Below, piece by piece: positions 8,629 to 18,155 of a stretch of 64,000 bases of DNA. A program made the position numbers and the translations under genes. The DNA comes from Shewanella dokdonensis. GTDB taxonomy: Bacteria; Pseudomonadota; Gammaproteobacteria; Enterobacterales; Shewanellaceae. Position 1 is the stretch's first letter. Every line of letters begins with the position of its first letter. The notes under the pieces are model-generated. The model had not been told where the DNA came from. It saw only the letters and a program-made list of their open reading frames with translations, and did not search any database. The stretch spans positions 3,224,001 to 3,288,000 of the forward strand of contig NZ_CP074572.1 of NCBI RefSeq assembly GCF_018394335.1. The letters run 5' to 3'.

Positions 8629-10081
8629 ATGAAGTTTATCGTTAAGCTGTACCCCGAAATCATGATGAAGAGCAAACCTGTACGGTTGCGCTTCACCAAA
8701 ATGTTGGAATCCAATATCCGGAATGTCCTGAAAAAGTTGATGAAGGTGTCACGGTCGTAAGACAGTGGGATCGCATCATGGTGGGCGTGCCACAAGATAC
8801 TCCTGAGTTACTGGATCTTGTTGGTGATCGCTTGACCTGTATTCCCGGCATTGCCACGGTGGCGCGGGTGAATGAATACGGGTTCGAGACAGTGCACGAT
8901 ATTTACCTGCACACGCTGAAAGCATTTGGCGATGAGCTAGCGGGAAAGACTTTTTGTGTGCGGGTTAAACGTAGTGGCCATCATGATTTTACCTCTATCG
9001 ATGTCGAAAAATACGTGGGTGGCGGACTGAATCAGCATACCGATGCTGCCGGGGTTAAATTGAAGAACCCGGAAATCACCGTCAATCTGGAAATCAATAA
9101 TGACAAACTGTATTTAGTCGAGAAAAAGTGCCTGGACTCGGTGGCTTCCCAATGGCCACCCAAGAAGATGTGTTGTCACTGATTTCCGGTGGGTTTGATT
9201 CTGGGGTTTCCAGTTTCCAGTTCATCAAAAAAGGTGCCCGTACCCACTACTGTTTCTTCAATCTTGGTGGCGCTCAGCACGAGATAGGTGTTAAGCAGGT
9301 GGCTTACCATTTATGGCAAACCTATGGTGAATCCCATAAGGTGAAATTTATCACCATCCCGTTTGAGCCAGTGGTCACAGAAATTCTTGAGCGTATCGAC
9401 AATGGCCTGATGGGCGTTATCCTTAAACGTTGTATGATGCGTGCGGCGAGCCGGGTTGCAGAACGCATGGGCGTTCAAGCCTTGGTGACAGGCGAGAGCT
9501 TGGGACAGGTGTCGAGCCAGACCTTAACTAATCTTAACGTGATAGATCGTTGTACCGATACCTTGATTTTACGGCCGCTGATCACTATGGATAAGCAAGA
9601 TATCATCAATGAAAGCCGCAAAATCGGTACTGAGGACTTTGCCAAGTCAATGCCGGAGTACTGCGGAGTGATCTCTCAGCGTCCTACGGTTAAAGCGGTA
9701 TTAGCGAAAGTGGAAGCCGAAGAGCTGAAGTTTTCGCCGGATCTGCTGGATAAGGTGTTGGAGGCTGCGGAAGTTATTGATATCCGGGAGATACCAAAAG
9801 CTATGGACATCAAAGTCACCGAAACCGAAACCGTTTCCAGCGTTACTGCGGAACAGGTAGTCCTGGATATTCGTGCGCCAGAAGAAGAGGAACGCCGTCC
9901 GCTACAAGTGGCCGGGGCCGAAGTGCAGCATATTCCATTCTTTAAGCTGTCCAGTGCCTTTGCTGAACTTGATAACAGTAAAACCTATCTGCTGTACTGC
10001 GAGCGCGGCGTGATGAGTAAACTGCAAGCGCTGTATCTGCTGGAGCAGGGCTATAACAATGTGAAGGTTTATCGCCCTTAA
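8629..10081 (+). pseudogene. thiI: tRNA 4-thiouridine synthase / sulfurtransferase ThiI (two frameshifts as sequenced)
   Basis: Three frames together encode a 484-residue ThiI, close to the E. coli length. ThiI adenylates U8 of tRNA and transfers sulfur to it, and also supports thiazole synthesis. Visible parts are the N-terminal ferredoxin-like/THUMP region ([15 protein letters not shown], ...KTFCVRVKR...YVGGGLNQH), the PP-loop [10 protein letters not shown], the active-site cysteine in MPEYCGVIS, and a C-terminal rhodanese domain with its cysteine in [11 protein letters not shown]. The first break is at the A run 8731-8735 (one more A gives ...[16 protein letters not shown]). The second is at 9123-9127 (one more A gives ...[18 protein letters not shown]). 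All catalytic residues survive, so error rather than decay is likely. Confidence 0.9.
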
Positions 10082-10093
10082 GCGTTGTTTGAT

Positions 10094-10115
10094 GGCCGCA
10101 TCCGTGGATGTGGCC
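10094..10115 (+). terminator. Stem-loop after thiI
   Basis: A GGCCGCATCC / GGATGTGGCC stem with one G-T pair lies 13 bases after the thiI stop. The T tract is poor, so termination is only possible. The rest of the space to the next gene (10116-10247) shows nothing I recognise. Confidence 0.35.
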
Positions 10116-10247
10116 CGTTAAATTAGCAGCCACAATTAACCTCTTATACTCAGTTGCGGTGTCTATGCTATGGCGCCGCACTGTTTTATGCCGCTTACCG
10201 CTTGCTGCTTGTTTGGAACGGATAAAAGATGTTCTCAGCTAAGTCGT

Positions 10248-11161
10248 TTATTTGTATGAATGCTGGCTGTGCTTGCCTTGCAGATATTGGCTCACAAAGT
10301 CGCCGAAATTGCGGGCAGCAGGTGACAGATAACGATTTTCCATCCACGACAACAGAATACTGCGTTTGAGGTGTGGGCTGCTGATCGGCAGTTTGACCAG
10401 TTGCTGACTGTTGCCAACATCCCACCATAGCGTTGGCAGAATTGCGACTCCCGCGCCGGCACGCACTAAATCAGCAATAACCGCAGTATCGAAACTTTCA
10501 AAGACAACATTGGCGCGAAAGCCTGCTTGCCGACAGAAGTTATCTGTGATTTCACGAAAGCCATCTTCCCGCGGATAGCTGAGGAGTTTTTCTTGGGCGA
10601 TCTCACTAAGTGCCACCTGCTGCCGCTTTGCCAGTGGATGATCCGTGCGTACGGCTAAGAATAGCTCTTCGGTGAACAGTTCTCGTTCTGCGACAGTGTT
10701 GTTACCCGACAGTTGTGTAATCGGCAGGAGGTAATACACAGATCAAACACGCCATCGCGCAGCTGCCGCGCGATTTCATAGCGGCCAGCTACCTGAAACA
10801 GTTTGAATTTTACATCTGTGTGCTGCGATAGGTAGTCGACAAAAATGTTGGGCAGAATTTGCGAGGTGGTCACCCCTACGGTGACGTGGCCCGCATTGTT
10901 GCTTGCCATATCGGTTAACTGCTGTTTGGCCTGTTCTAACTCGCTAAATACCCGCTTGCTGCGCTCTAGCAATACCTTGCCAAAGGCATTTAATTGCAGC
11001 CGTCGTCCTTGTCGATCAAACAAGGCTACTCCCAACTCTTGTTCCAAATTTGCCAATGTTTTACTGAGCGCGGGTTGTGCGACATGCAGGCGTTCGGCGG
11101 CGCGGGTCATATTGCCAATATCGGCAATAGCCAAAAATGCTCTTAATTGGGTTAACGTCAT
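10248..11161 (-). pseudogene. LysR-family transcriptional regulator (frameshifted as sequenced)
   Basis: Once one base is restored this encodes a 304-residue LysR regulator. The N-terminal helix-turn-helix is clear (TLTQLRAFLAIADIGNMTRAAERLHVAQPALSKTLANLEQ). The start chosen is the ATG giving MTLTQLRAF; an earlier in-frame start adds eight residues of no family character. The C-terminal effector domain contains VRAGAGVAILPTLW. The frame breaks near 10727-10728, where adding one G on the plus strand gives ...DLCITSLPITQLSGNN, a normal LysR pattern at that position. It is divergent from a universal stress gene and MFS transporter across an AT-rich spacer, so it probably controls them. Confidence 0.8.
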
Positions 11162-11353
11162 TTTTAATAACCAAAAGTATATCAATACATTTAAAAATAT
11201 ATATTTTTAATTATTAAATATCAATGATATAACTCCCAGCGTTACCTTCTTTTAGCACTTTTCAAGGCTATCCCTTCGATAACAAATACAGTAAAGCTTG
11301 CCTTTTGCTGGGAGCGGCGTGTTGCCTTGAGAACAACAATCTTGGAATTAATT

Positions 11354-11767
11354 ATGTTAGGAACACGAATTTTAGTGGCATATGACGGCGCGGAGCTTTC
11401 TGCTAAAGCGCTGGATACCGCCTTGCAGCAGTTACGGGAAAATCCGCAAATCAGTGTTGATGTGGTATTTGTTGAGGAAGTGGCGCCGTTACGCACCGGG
11501 GTTGAAGTGGTTGATGAAGATATACAACGCCAACGCGATGCCATTTTCAATCAACTACGCGACAAAGTCGCCGCGGCGGAAACGGTAAAACTGCATCGTT
11601 TGCGTGGGCAAAATGTTTCCTACGTGCTGCTGCGTTTTGCCGAAGAACACAATTGCAATCTTATCGTTCTTGGCAGCCGTGGCCTTACCGGGATCCGCGA
11701 ATTCCTCGGCAGTGTCAGCCATGCGGTTGTGCAGCATTCTTTAGTCCCAGTACTGATCATCAAATAA
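11354..11767 (+). CDS. Universal stress protein (UspA family)
   Basis: A 137-residue Usp-fold protein. The N-terminal strand ILVAYDGAELSAKALD carries the conserved aspartate. The C-terminal nucleotide-binding pattern is NLIVLGSRGLTGIREFLGS followed by VSHAVVQHSLVPVLIIK. This glycine pattern is that of ATP-binding Usps, though the spacer between the second and third glycine is one residue short of the usual nine. The start is the ATG giving MLGTRILVAYDG; the longer frame upstream runs into the spacer. It is followed 32 bases later by an MFS transporter on the same strand and is divergent from a LysR gene. The physiological role is unknown. Confidence 0.88.
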   Translation: MLGTRILVAYDGAELSAKALDTALQQLRENPQISVDVVFVEEVAPLRTGVEVVDEDIQRQRDAIFNQLRDKVAAAETVKLHRLRGQNVSYVLLRFAEEHNCNLIVLGSRGLTGIREFLGSVSHAVVQHSLVPVLIIK

Positions 11768-11799
11768 TCCTCTATTCTCTTCGAAATCACGTAATAAAT

Positions 11800-13022
11800 A
11801 TGACTACGACCAAAAGTGTCCTATGGACAAAAAACTATCTTATTGATTGTGTTATCTGCTTTTTAATTAATCTGGCCTACTACCTGACAATGGTTGTGAT
11901 TACTGACTACACCCTGCACACATTGCATGCTTCGCTAAGTGTGGCGGGATTGGCTTGCGGCATTATTATTTTGGGTGCTTTAGCCGCTAGGCTGTTTGTC
12001 GGGCGCTCTATTGAACGAATTGGCACCAAGCTGTGTTTGTATGTTGGGTTGCTCGTATTTTTACTGTCGGCGATTGCTAACCTATGGACACAAAATATTG
12101 TGTTGCTATGCCTGGTGCGATTTATTCAAGGTGTAGGGTTTGGGGCGGCGTCTACCGCCACCGCCACTATCATGGCGCAGATGGTTCCCAGTGAACGCCG
12201 TGGTGAAGGCACCAGCTACTTTTCGATGTTTGTTACTTTGGCTACCGCTATTGGCCCATTCGCTGGTTTGTACGCGTATCAAGATGGCGATTTGAGCCTT
12301 AACCTCATGTTGTCATCAATATTACTGCTGATTGGCTGTGTGCTGACCTTTATGCTTGTTCCCCCTAAAAGTGTGCTGCCAGCAACTGCCGCAGCAACCA
12401 AAAAATGGGCTTCTCGCTATCATCTTTCTTTGAAATGAAAGCACTGCCGCTGTCAGCTATCACCTTTTTTGTTTCTATCGGTTTTGCGTCATTGCTGAGT
12501 TTTATTTCACCTTATACCGCGAGTAAGGGCTTGGAGACCGGCGGTAAATTCTTCTTCATTATGTATGCTATTTTTACGCTGATCAGTCGCCCTCTAACGG
12601 GCAAATTGTTCGACCGTAAAGGCGATAATATTGTCATGGTGCCCTCATTTGTGCTTTTTGCGGCGGGCTTATGCTTGTTGGGATTCTCTGACAGCAATAT
12701 CGCAGTGTTGGCATCCGGAGCCTTGATTGGCATGGGCTTTGGTACTTTTATGTCTTGCTCACAAGCGATAGTGATTAAACTGTCACCTGCAGACAGCATA
12801 GGCAAAGCCAATTCAACCTTTTTCATTTTTATGGATCTCGGTGTGGGATTAGGGCCATTGCTCTTGGGAAAAGTGATCCCGCTGCTGCAGTTTTCCGGTA
12901 TGTATGAATTGTTAGCGGTAGTCATGCTGATGTGCCTAGTGTCGTACCATTTCTTGCATGGTCGTTATGTCAGCGCACATCAAAAAAATCAACTGGCGTT
13001 ACAGCAACATCTGAACAATTAG
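11800..13022 (+). pseudogene. MFS transporter (frameshifted as sequenced)
   Basis: With one base restored this is a 407-residue, twelve-helix major facilitator. The N-terminal half includes the signature loop GRSIERIGTKLCLYVG and the motif RFIQGVGFGAASTATATIMAQMVPSERRGEGTSYF. The C-terminal half has the second-half signature GKLFDRKGDNIVM. The break is in the A run 12400-12405: one more A continues ...ATKKMGFSLSSFFEMKALPLS. The break lies in the central cytoplasmic loop between the two six-helix halves. The fold resembles drug or sugar-efflux MFS proteins, but the substrate cannot be named. It is likely co-transcribed with the upstream Usp gene and controlled by the divergent LysR. Its codons look more AT-rich than its neighbours, by eye. 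Confidence 0.82.
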
Positions 13023-13282
13023 CCTAGCGTGTGTAATATTGCGCAAATTGCCCTGAGTTTTGGTGATGGTATACCCGCCAATACTCGGGGCTTTTTATGA
13101 ATATGCTGATGCCACATGCATTTGGTGGCCTCAATCGATATCCCCAATACCTCATGCCAGCCAAGTTCGGTATTAACGTTTATTTTTGCAACATTGGCGC
13201 AAACCAACCATTTTGCCGCCGTTGTGGCAAAAAGCCGCTATTGCTAGCAGATTTAACCTGTGCCATATAAAACTGCTGGCGC

Positions 13283-13304
13283 TGTTACATGATTAAATGT
13301 AACA
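13283..13304. promoter_or_regulatory. Inverted repeat, possible operator upstream of gcvA
   Basis: TGTTACAT and ATGTAACA form a perfect 8-bp inverted repeat around GATTAA. There is no T tract, so a protein-binding site is more likely than a terminator. The binding protein is unknown. Confidence 0.4.
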
Positions 13305-13310
13305 ATATGG

Positions 13311-13325
13311 ATTAGAAAAACTAAT
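13311..13325. promoter_or_regulatory. Probable GcvA autoregulatory site (ATTAG-N5-CTAAT)
   Basis: ATTAG, five A residues, then CTAAT form a perfect 5-bp dyad 22 bases before the gcvA ATG. CTAAT is the core described for GcvA binding in E. coli, and the dyad also fits the LysR T-N11-A pattern. Autorepression is inferred. Confidence 0.5.
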
Positions 13326-13347
13326 TATAAAATTGGAATGGATGCTC

Positions 13348-14258
13348 ATGTCTAAGCGACTTCCTCCACTCAATGCTGTGAAAGCATTTGAAGCGGCTGC
13401 TCGCCACCTCAGTTTCACCCGTGCGGCAGAAGAGCTGTTTGTGACGCAAGCAGCAGTTAGCCATCAAATTAAGGCGCTGGAAGATTTTCTCGGCTTGAAA
13501 CTTTTTCGGCGTAAGAACCGTTCGCTGTTGCTGACAGAAGAAGGTCAAAGTTATTTTCTTGAAATAAAAGATATTTTTGGACAGTTAGCTGATGCGACGG
13601 ACAGGTTGTTGGCCCGCAGCGCCATTGGCTCGCTAACTGTCAGCATGCCACCTAGTTTTGCAATCCAATGGTTGGTGCCGCGTTTGGCCAAATTCAGTGA
13701 GAAAAACCCGGATATCGATGTCCGTATCAAAGCGGTTGATAGTGCTACTGATTCACTGTCGGATGATGTTGATGTGGCCATCTATTATGGCCAGGGCAAC
13801 TGGCCGGGGTTACGTGCGGATAAGCTGCGTAATGAAGTGTTGATTCCTGTGTGTTCGCCTTTATTGTTGAAAGGCCCCAAACCGCTGGAAAAACCTGCTG
13901 ATCTGAAGTTTCATACCTTGCTGCATGACATGAGCCGGCACGATTGGCAGGCATGGTTTCGTCAATGTGGCGTGACCGATATCAATGTCAATCAGGGGCC
14001 TATATTCAGCCATTCCTCGCTGGTGTTGCAGGCGGCAGCGCATGGCCAGGGGTGGCGCTGGGCTACAGCGTATTGGCGCGTCCTGATATTCTGGCCGGAC
14101 GGCTGGTTTGTCCATTTCAGGAAGTGCTGGTCAGCAAAGATGCCTACTATCTGGTGTGTCAGCAAAAGCATGCAGAATTAGGCAAGATTGTGGCTTTCCG
14201 CGAATGGATGCTGGATATGTTTGCTGAGGAATCCCGTAGTGAGTTGTTACCCGGATAA
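13348..14258 (+). pseudogene. gcvA: Glycine cleavage system regulator GcvA (frameshifted as sequenced)
   Basis: A LysR-type regulator, 303 residues after restoring one base, very similar to E. coli GcvA along its length. It activates or represses the glycine cleavage operon. Recognisable segments are RLPPLNAVKAFEAAARHLSF, the helix-turn-helix EELFVTQAAVSHQIKALE, FRRKNRSLLLTEEGQSY, DDVDVAIYYGQGNWPGLRA, and QGPIFSHSSLVLQAAAHGQG. The break is at the G run 14049-14052: one more G gives HGQGVALGYSVLARPDILAG and continues to the natural C-terminus. The start is the ATG giving MSKRLPP; two earlier in-frame starts are possible. The order gcvA, hydrolase, DUF423, rlmM recalls E. coli gcvA-ygdD-rlmM. 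Confidence 0.9.
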
Positions 14259-14889
14259 CTGGTGCGTCGATAAAAGCCAGGTTGCGAGCAACACCTTGGT
14301 GTTGTTTGCCCACGGTGCTGGTGCCGACATGCAACATACGTTCATGGCGACCATTGCCCAAGGCCTAGCTGCTGGTGGTGTTGACGTTGTCCGCTTTAAC
14401 TTTCCCTATATGCAGCAAAGTCAACTTGACGGCAAGCGCCGACCACCCAATCGTGCGCCGGTGTTGCTGGCGGATTTTCAGCAACAACTACAATTGACCA
14501 TTGAACTATTGCAGCCGGCTCACATCATATTGATGGGCAAATCCATGGGCGGTCGGATGGCTGTTATGCTGGCTGCCGATGTGTTGCCTGCGCGGGTGCG
14601 CGGCGTTATCTGCCTGGGCTATCCGTTTTTACCAAAAGGAAAAACTGCGCCGCGATTGGCCGCATTACAGGACTGTCGTTTGCCCGTGCTGATTTACCAA
14701 GGTGAACGCGACAGTTTTGGTACTCAGCAGCAACTGCAACAGTGGTCACTGCCCGCGGCGGTGCAATTGCAATGGGTTAGCGATGGTGACCACAGTTTCC
14801 TGCCCAGGAAAAGTGCTAGCGTGACGTTGCACGATAACCTCACCGCAGTGATCCATGGTTCACTGTTATATATCAGGAGTTTGTTATGA
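14239..14889 (+). CDS. Alpha/beta hydrolase, KANL3/Tex30-like
   Basis: A 216-residue hydrolase-fold protein. LVLFAHGAGADMQHTFM near the N-terminus is the oxyanion strand-loop; GKSMGGRMA carries the nucleophile serine; GERDSFG and the final SDGDHSF supply the acid and histidine. This pattern is that of Tex30/KANL3-type hydrolases. The substrate is unknown. The start is uncertain: the GTG at 14239 gives a normal length and has GAGG upstream, but it overlaps the end of gcvA by 20 bases. The 3' end overlaps DUF423 by an ATGA-type junction, so the two are translationally coupled. Confidence 0.8.
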   Translation: MSCYPDNWCVDKSQVASNTLVLFAHGAGADMQHTFMATIAQGLAAGGVDVVRFNFPYMQQSQLDGKRRPPNRAPVLLADFQQQLQLTIELLQPAHIILMGKSMGGRMAVMLAADVLPARVRGVICLGYPFLPKGKTAPRLAALQDCRLPVLIYQGERDSFGTQQQLQQWSLPAAVQLQWVSDGDHSFLPRKSASVTLHDNLTAVIHGSLLYIRSLL

Positions 14890-15269
14890 AAAAAGGCCTG
14901 TTTATGTTGGCCGCTATCAGTGGTTTTCTGGCTGTGGCGCTGGGAGCTTTTGCCGCACATGGTTTGAAAGCGGTGACCACCCCGGATTTGATTAAAATCT
15001 TTGACGTGGGGGTTGAGTATCAGTTTTATCACACCTTCGCGTTGATCGCGGTAGCACTGGCTGGGCATTGGGTTAAGTCGCCTTTGCTGAACTGGGCTGC
15101 GTGGTTATTTATCATCGGGATTATTCTATTTTCTGGCTCGCTTTATCTGTACGCCTTGTCCGGTGTCAAAATGCTGGGACTCATCACGCCGTTTGGTGGC
15201 TTCTGTTTCTTGGTCGGTTGGGCATTACTTGCCTCCTCAATGTGGCGTCATCGCAGTGACGATCTGTAA
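14886..15269 (+). CDS. DUF423 family inner-membrane protein (YgdD-like)
   Basis: A 127-residue protein with four predicted membrane helices. The family signature is the N-terminal AAISGFLAVALGAFAAHGLK, then YQFYHTFALIAVALAGHW, and a last helix after GLITPFGGFCFLVGWALLA. Function is unknown in this family. It overlaps the preceding hydrolase gene by four bases and precedes rlmM, matching the gcvA-ygdD-rlmM order of enterobacteria. Confidence 0.92.
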   Translation: MKKGLFMLAAISGFLAVALGAFAAHGLKAVTTPDLIKIFDVGVEYQFYHTFALIAVALAGHWVKSPLLNWAAWLFIIGIILFSGSLYLYALSGVKMLGLITPFGGFCFLVGWALLASSMWRHRSDDL

Positions 15270-15326
15270 CTGCTAAGTTCTGATATACTTGGCGCCTTTG
15301 CTGAAAAGCTGGTTACAGGATTATCC

Positions 15327-16409
15327 ATGAACAATCTGTTTTTGTTCTGTCGTGCAGGTTACGAGAAAGAGTGTGCCGCTGAAATTCAGGATCGTGCCGC
15401 TGAGATAGGTGTTGCAGGTTTTGTGAAAGCAGCGGCAAATAATGCCTATGTAGTGTTCCAGTGTTTTGCTGAAGGTGACGCGGATAAATTAGCGCGTGAA
15501 CTACCGCTGGATACCTTGATTTTTGCCCGGCAGATGTTTGTCTGCGGCGAGTTGCTCGGTGCTTTGCCCGTTGACGATCGGGTAACGCCAGTGGTTGATG
15601 CCTTGTCTTCTCTGGAAAATGGCGGCGAGCTGCGGGTCGAAACCCCAGATACCAACGAAGCCAAAGAGTTGCTGACATTCTGCCGTAAATTCACGGTGCC
15701 GCTGCGCGCAGCACTGAAGCAGCAAGGGGTGTTACTGGCGAACGAGAATGCACGGCGTCCTATTGTGCATGTGTGTTTTCTGGGCTCCACGCAAGCCTAC
15801 GCTGGCTATTCCTACAGCAATAACAGTTCACCATTTTTTATGGGCATTCCGCGGCTGAAGTTCCCATCAGTGGCACCGAGTCGTTCCACGCTTAAGCTGG
15901 ACGAAGCCTTTAACCACTTTATTGCACCACACGAACAGGAAAGCCGCTTACACAGTGGTATGAATGCGGTTGATCTGGGGGCTTGTCCCGGCGGTTGGAC
16001 TTATCAACTCGTACGCCGTGGCATGTTCGTGGCCGCCGTTGATAATGGGCCCATGGCCGATAGCTTGATGCAAACCGGGCAAGTGACGCATTACCGGGAA
16101 GATGGTTTTCGTTTTGAACCTAAGCGCAAGAACATCTACTGGTTAGTGTGTGATATGGTGGAAAAACCGTCCCGAGTGGCGGAGTTGATGGAGCAGTGGG
16201 CGGTAAACGGCTGGTTTGAGGAGGCTATTTTCAACCTGAAACTGCCGATGAAGAGTCGCTATAAAGAAGTCACTACCATTCTTAGCCGGATGGCAGATGT
16301 CCTGCAGCAACATGGTTTTCATCAGTTTCAGTTACGTTGTAAACACTTGTACCATGATCGTGATGAAGTGACGGTACACCTGTGTTTACGTCCTCCGCGT
16401 CATTCCTAA
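15327..16409 (+). CDS. rlmM: 23S rRNA 2'-O-ribose C2498 methyltransferase RlmM
   Basis: A 360-residue enzyme with an N-terminal THUMP-like region ([20 protein letters not shown]) and a C-terminal Rossmann methyltransferase. The SAM motif is [18 protein letters not shown], followed by [22 protein letters not shown] carries the catalytic lysine region of the K-D-K-E tetrad, and [14 protein letters not shown] ends the domain. It modifies C2498 of 23S rRNA using S-adenosylmethionine. Length is normal, the frame is intact, and it is 57 bases after DUF423. Confidence 0.96.
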   Translation: MNNLFLFCRAGYEKECAAEIQDRAAEIGVAGFVKAAANNAYVVFQCFAEGDADKLARELPLDTLIFARQMFVCGELLGALPVDDRVTPVVDALSSLENGGELRVETPDTNEAKELLTFCRKFTVPLRAALKQQGVLLANENARRPIVHVCFLGSTQAYAGYSYSNNSSPFFMGIPRLKFPSVAPSRSTLKLDEAFNHFIAPHEQESRLHSGMNAVDLGACPGGWTYQLVRRGMFVAAVDNGPMADSLMQTGQVTHYREDGFRFEPKRKNIYWLVCDMVEKPSRVAELMEQWAVNGWFEEAIFNLKLPMKSRYKEVTTILSRMADVLQQHGFHQFQLRCKHLYHDRDEVTVHLCLRPPRHS

Positions 16410-16429
16410 GAATTGCCGCAGCAGGTGGC

Positions 16430-16783
16430 TTAACGGTAGTGCCATTCCTGCTGCAAATATTCCAGTTGCTTGGCTGGTGCTAGGTTTTCGAGCACGGCTT
16501 GTGGCAAAGGATATTGCTGGCAGATCCATTCCAGATTGCAATCAACAAATCCTAGAAATTCACGGGTGACCATCAGCGCATAGACGGCGTCCGTGAGTTG
16601 CTGGATGTGCCATGCTTCGGTATGTCGGCGAAATTGGCAGGCGCTATCGGTCTGATAAGCATCCAGTGTGGCTTTTAAACGACGGCCCGCTTTCCCCAGT
16701 GCGGTTGATTGCTCTTTGGCAATTTCCCTTTCAAGCACTGTTTGTTTGCTGCCTCTGAGATTGGCAAGACTGGCTTTAAACAC
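16430..16783 (-). CDS. Conserved hypothetical protein, helical, DUF6665-like
   Basis: A 117-residue, mainly helical protein with no signal peptide or membrane segment. The pattern VLEREIAKEQSTALGKAGRRLKATL, then ALMVTREFLGF and a C-terminal YPLPQAVLENL, resembles the small DUF6665 group, but I rely on memory for this. Function is unknown. The start is a GTG with a strong GGAGG nine bases upstream. It lies convergent to rlmM with a 20-base gap and 120 bases downstream of the isocitrate dehydrogenase gene, whose own terminator separates them. Confidence 0.7.
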   Translation of the reverse strand: MFKASLANLRGSKQTVLEREIAKEQSTALGKAGRRLKATLDAYQTDSACQFRRHTEAWHIQQLTDAVYALMVTREFLGFVDCNLEWICQQYPLPQAVLENLAPAKQLEYLQQEWHYR

Positions 16784-16862
16784 GTTGCCTCCAAGATCTA
16801 TTACCTCTGTATTTATCTTGAGCGTCTATGTCCACGAGATCAAGTCAGCCGCAGCATTGCAT

Positions 16863-16884
16863 AAAAAAGGGGCCTTATGGCCCC
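16863..16884 (-). terminator. Terminator after the isocitrate dehydrogenase gene
   Basis: On the minus strand GGGGCC-ATAA-GGCCCC is followed by TTTTTT. The stem is 6 bp and G+C rich, 20 bases after the stop. Confidence 0.85.
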
Positions 16885-16903
16885 AGTCTCAGCCGTTGGC
16901 AAT

Positions 16904-17910
16904 TTACAGACGTTCTAGCACTGCTTGGGTGAAATCTGTAGTGCCATGACTGCCACCTAAATCGTGAGTGGTTCGGTCACCTTCGGCAATCACTGCGGCC
17001 ACGGCATTGCGGATTTGGGCCGCTTTATCTGACATTCCCAGGTATTCCAACATCTGTACCGATGCCAGAATAACGGAAGTTGGGTTGGCTAGATTCTTAC
17101 CGGCAATATCTGGCGCACTGCCATGTACGGCTTCAAAAATGGCCGCATTTTTACCAATATTAGCACCGGGAGCCATCCCCAGACCGCCAACCAAGCCCGC
17201 ACACAGATCCGACAGGATGTCACCAAACAGGTTGGTGGTGACAATGACATCGAAGTTTTCTGGATTCATCACTAACTTCATGCAAGTGGCATCCACAATC
17301 ATCTCTTCGGTGATGATATCTGGATAGCGCTGGCTGACTTCGCGGGCAGTTTTCAAAAACAACCCAGAAGTAGATTTCATGATGTTGGCTTTGTGCACGA
17401 TAGTGACTTTTTTGCGGTTTTCCTTGCGCGCCAGTTCATAAGCGAAAGTGGTGATCTGTTCGGCACCATGGCGGGTAATGATACTGGTGGCTTCGGCGGT
17501 GCTACCATCTTCAGAGACTTTCTGGCCGTAACCTGAGTACATCCCTTCGGTATTTTCACGCACAGTGATGATATCGATATCCTGATAACGTGCTTTTGTG
17601 CCTTTGAAAGAAAGGACGGGGCGCACATTAGCATAGAGGCTGAATTTCTTACGCAGGGTAACGTTGATGGAGGTGAAGCCTTCGCCGACAGGCGTGGTTA
17701 GCGGGCCTTTAAGGGTGATGCGGTTTTTTCGATGAGATCTAATGTTCGTTGCGGTAACAACTCACCTTGTTTTTCCAGAGCCGCTAAACCTGCATCGGCA
17801 AATTCGTACTCAAAATCACATCCTGCTTTATCTAAAATCTGTAGTGCTGATTCAATAATACTTGGACCGATCCCGTCGCCGGGGATCACGGTAATGGTTC
17901 TTTTTGACAT
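16904..17910 (-). pseudogene. Isocitrate dehydrogenase, NAD-type (LeuB/IDH family; frameshifted as sequenced)
   Basis: With one base restored this is a 335-residue beta-decarboxylating dehydrogenase. It opens with TITVIPGDGIGPSIIESA. After the repair point come LKGPLTTPVGEGFTSINV, LRKKFSLYANVRPVLSFKG, and the substrate and metal regions ITVRENTEGMYSG, HKANIMKSTSGLF, DATCMKLVMNPE and NLFGDILSDLCAGLVGGLGM. The RPVLSFKG and VRENTEGMYSG signatures point to the NAD-linked isocitrate dehydrogenase subgroup rather than 3-isopropylmalate dehydrogenase, but homoisocitrate or tartrate enzymes remain possible. The break is at the T run 17724-17729: one more base gives LIEKNRITLKGPL. The ATG start has GGAAGGA upstream. 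It is a single gene with its own terminator. Confidence 0.83.
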
Positions 17911-18155
17911 GGAGAATCCTTCCACGGGTTAGCATTTAGGCGAATAAACAACCGTGTGGTGAACACGGTTAGTGTTAGAAAATTCTGTGATATAGATCTC
18001 CTTTATTCTAAACACTTTTAAACACTTTTCACAGGAAATTAGTGAGCAAAGCCCCGCCTTTTTATGTAGGCTAAACGTTACAAAATTTTCATTAGGCAAT
18101 CATGCCAGCGCAGATTACTGCGACTGATTGCCGTTTCAAGAACGAGAGGAACACC

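Larger units (their letters stand above)
13023..13347. other. Intergenic region upstream of gcvA
   Basis: These 325 bases contain no convincing gene. A weak CCCG/CGGG hairpin followed by CTTTTT at about 13068-13097 may terminate the MFS transcript. A TTTTGCC/GGCAAAA inverted repeat lies at 13211-13232. Two further palindromes at 13283-13304 and 13311-13325 probably belong to gcvA control. I looked for a GcvB-like small RNA on the minus strand and could not support one. Confidence 0.5.

Noticed and set aside
13019..13207. Open frame of 62 codons on the minus strand after the MFS gene
   Set aside because: No ribosome site, no family features, overlaps the likely MFS terminator region.
13211..13232. 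TTTTGCC/GGCAAAA repeat as a terminator
   Set aside because: The T run precedes the stem on each strand rather than following it, so it does not have terminator polarity.
13023..13310. GcvB small RNA divergent from gcvA
   Set aside because: The minus strand lacks the G/U-rich seed and a terminator at a fitting distance. Only position suggested it.
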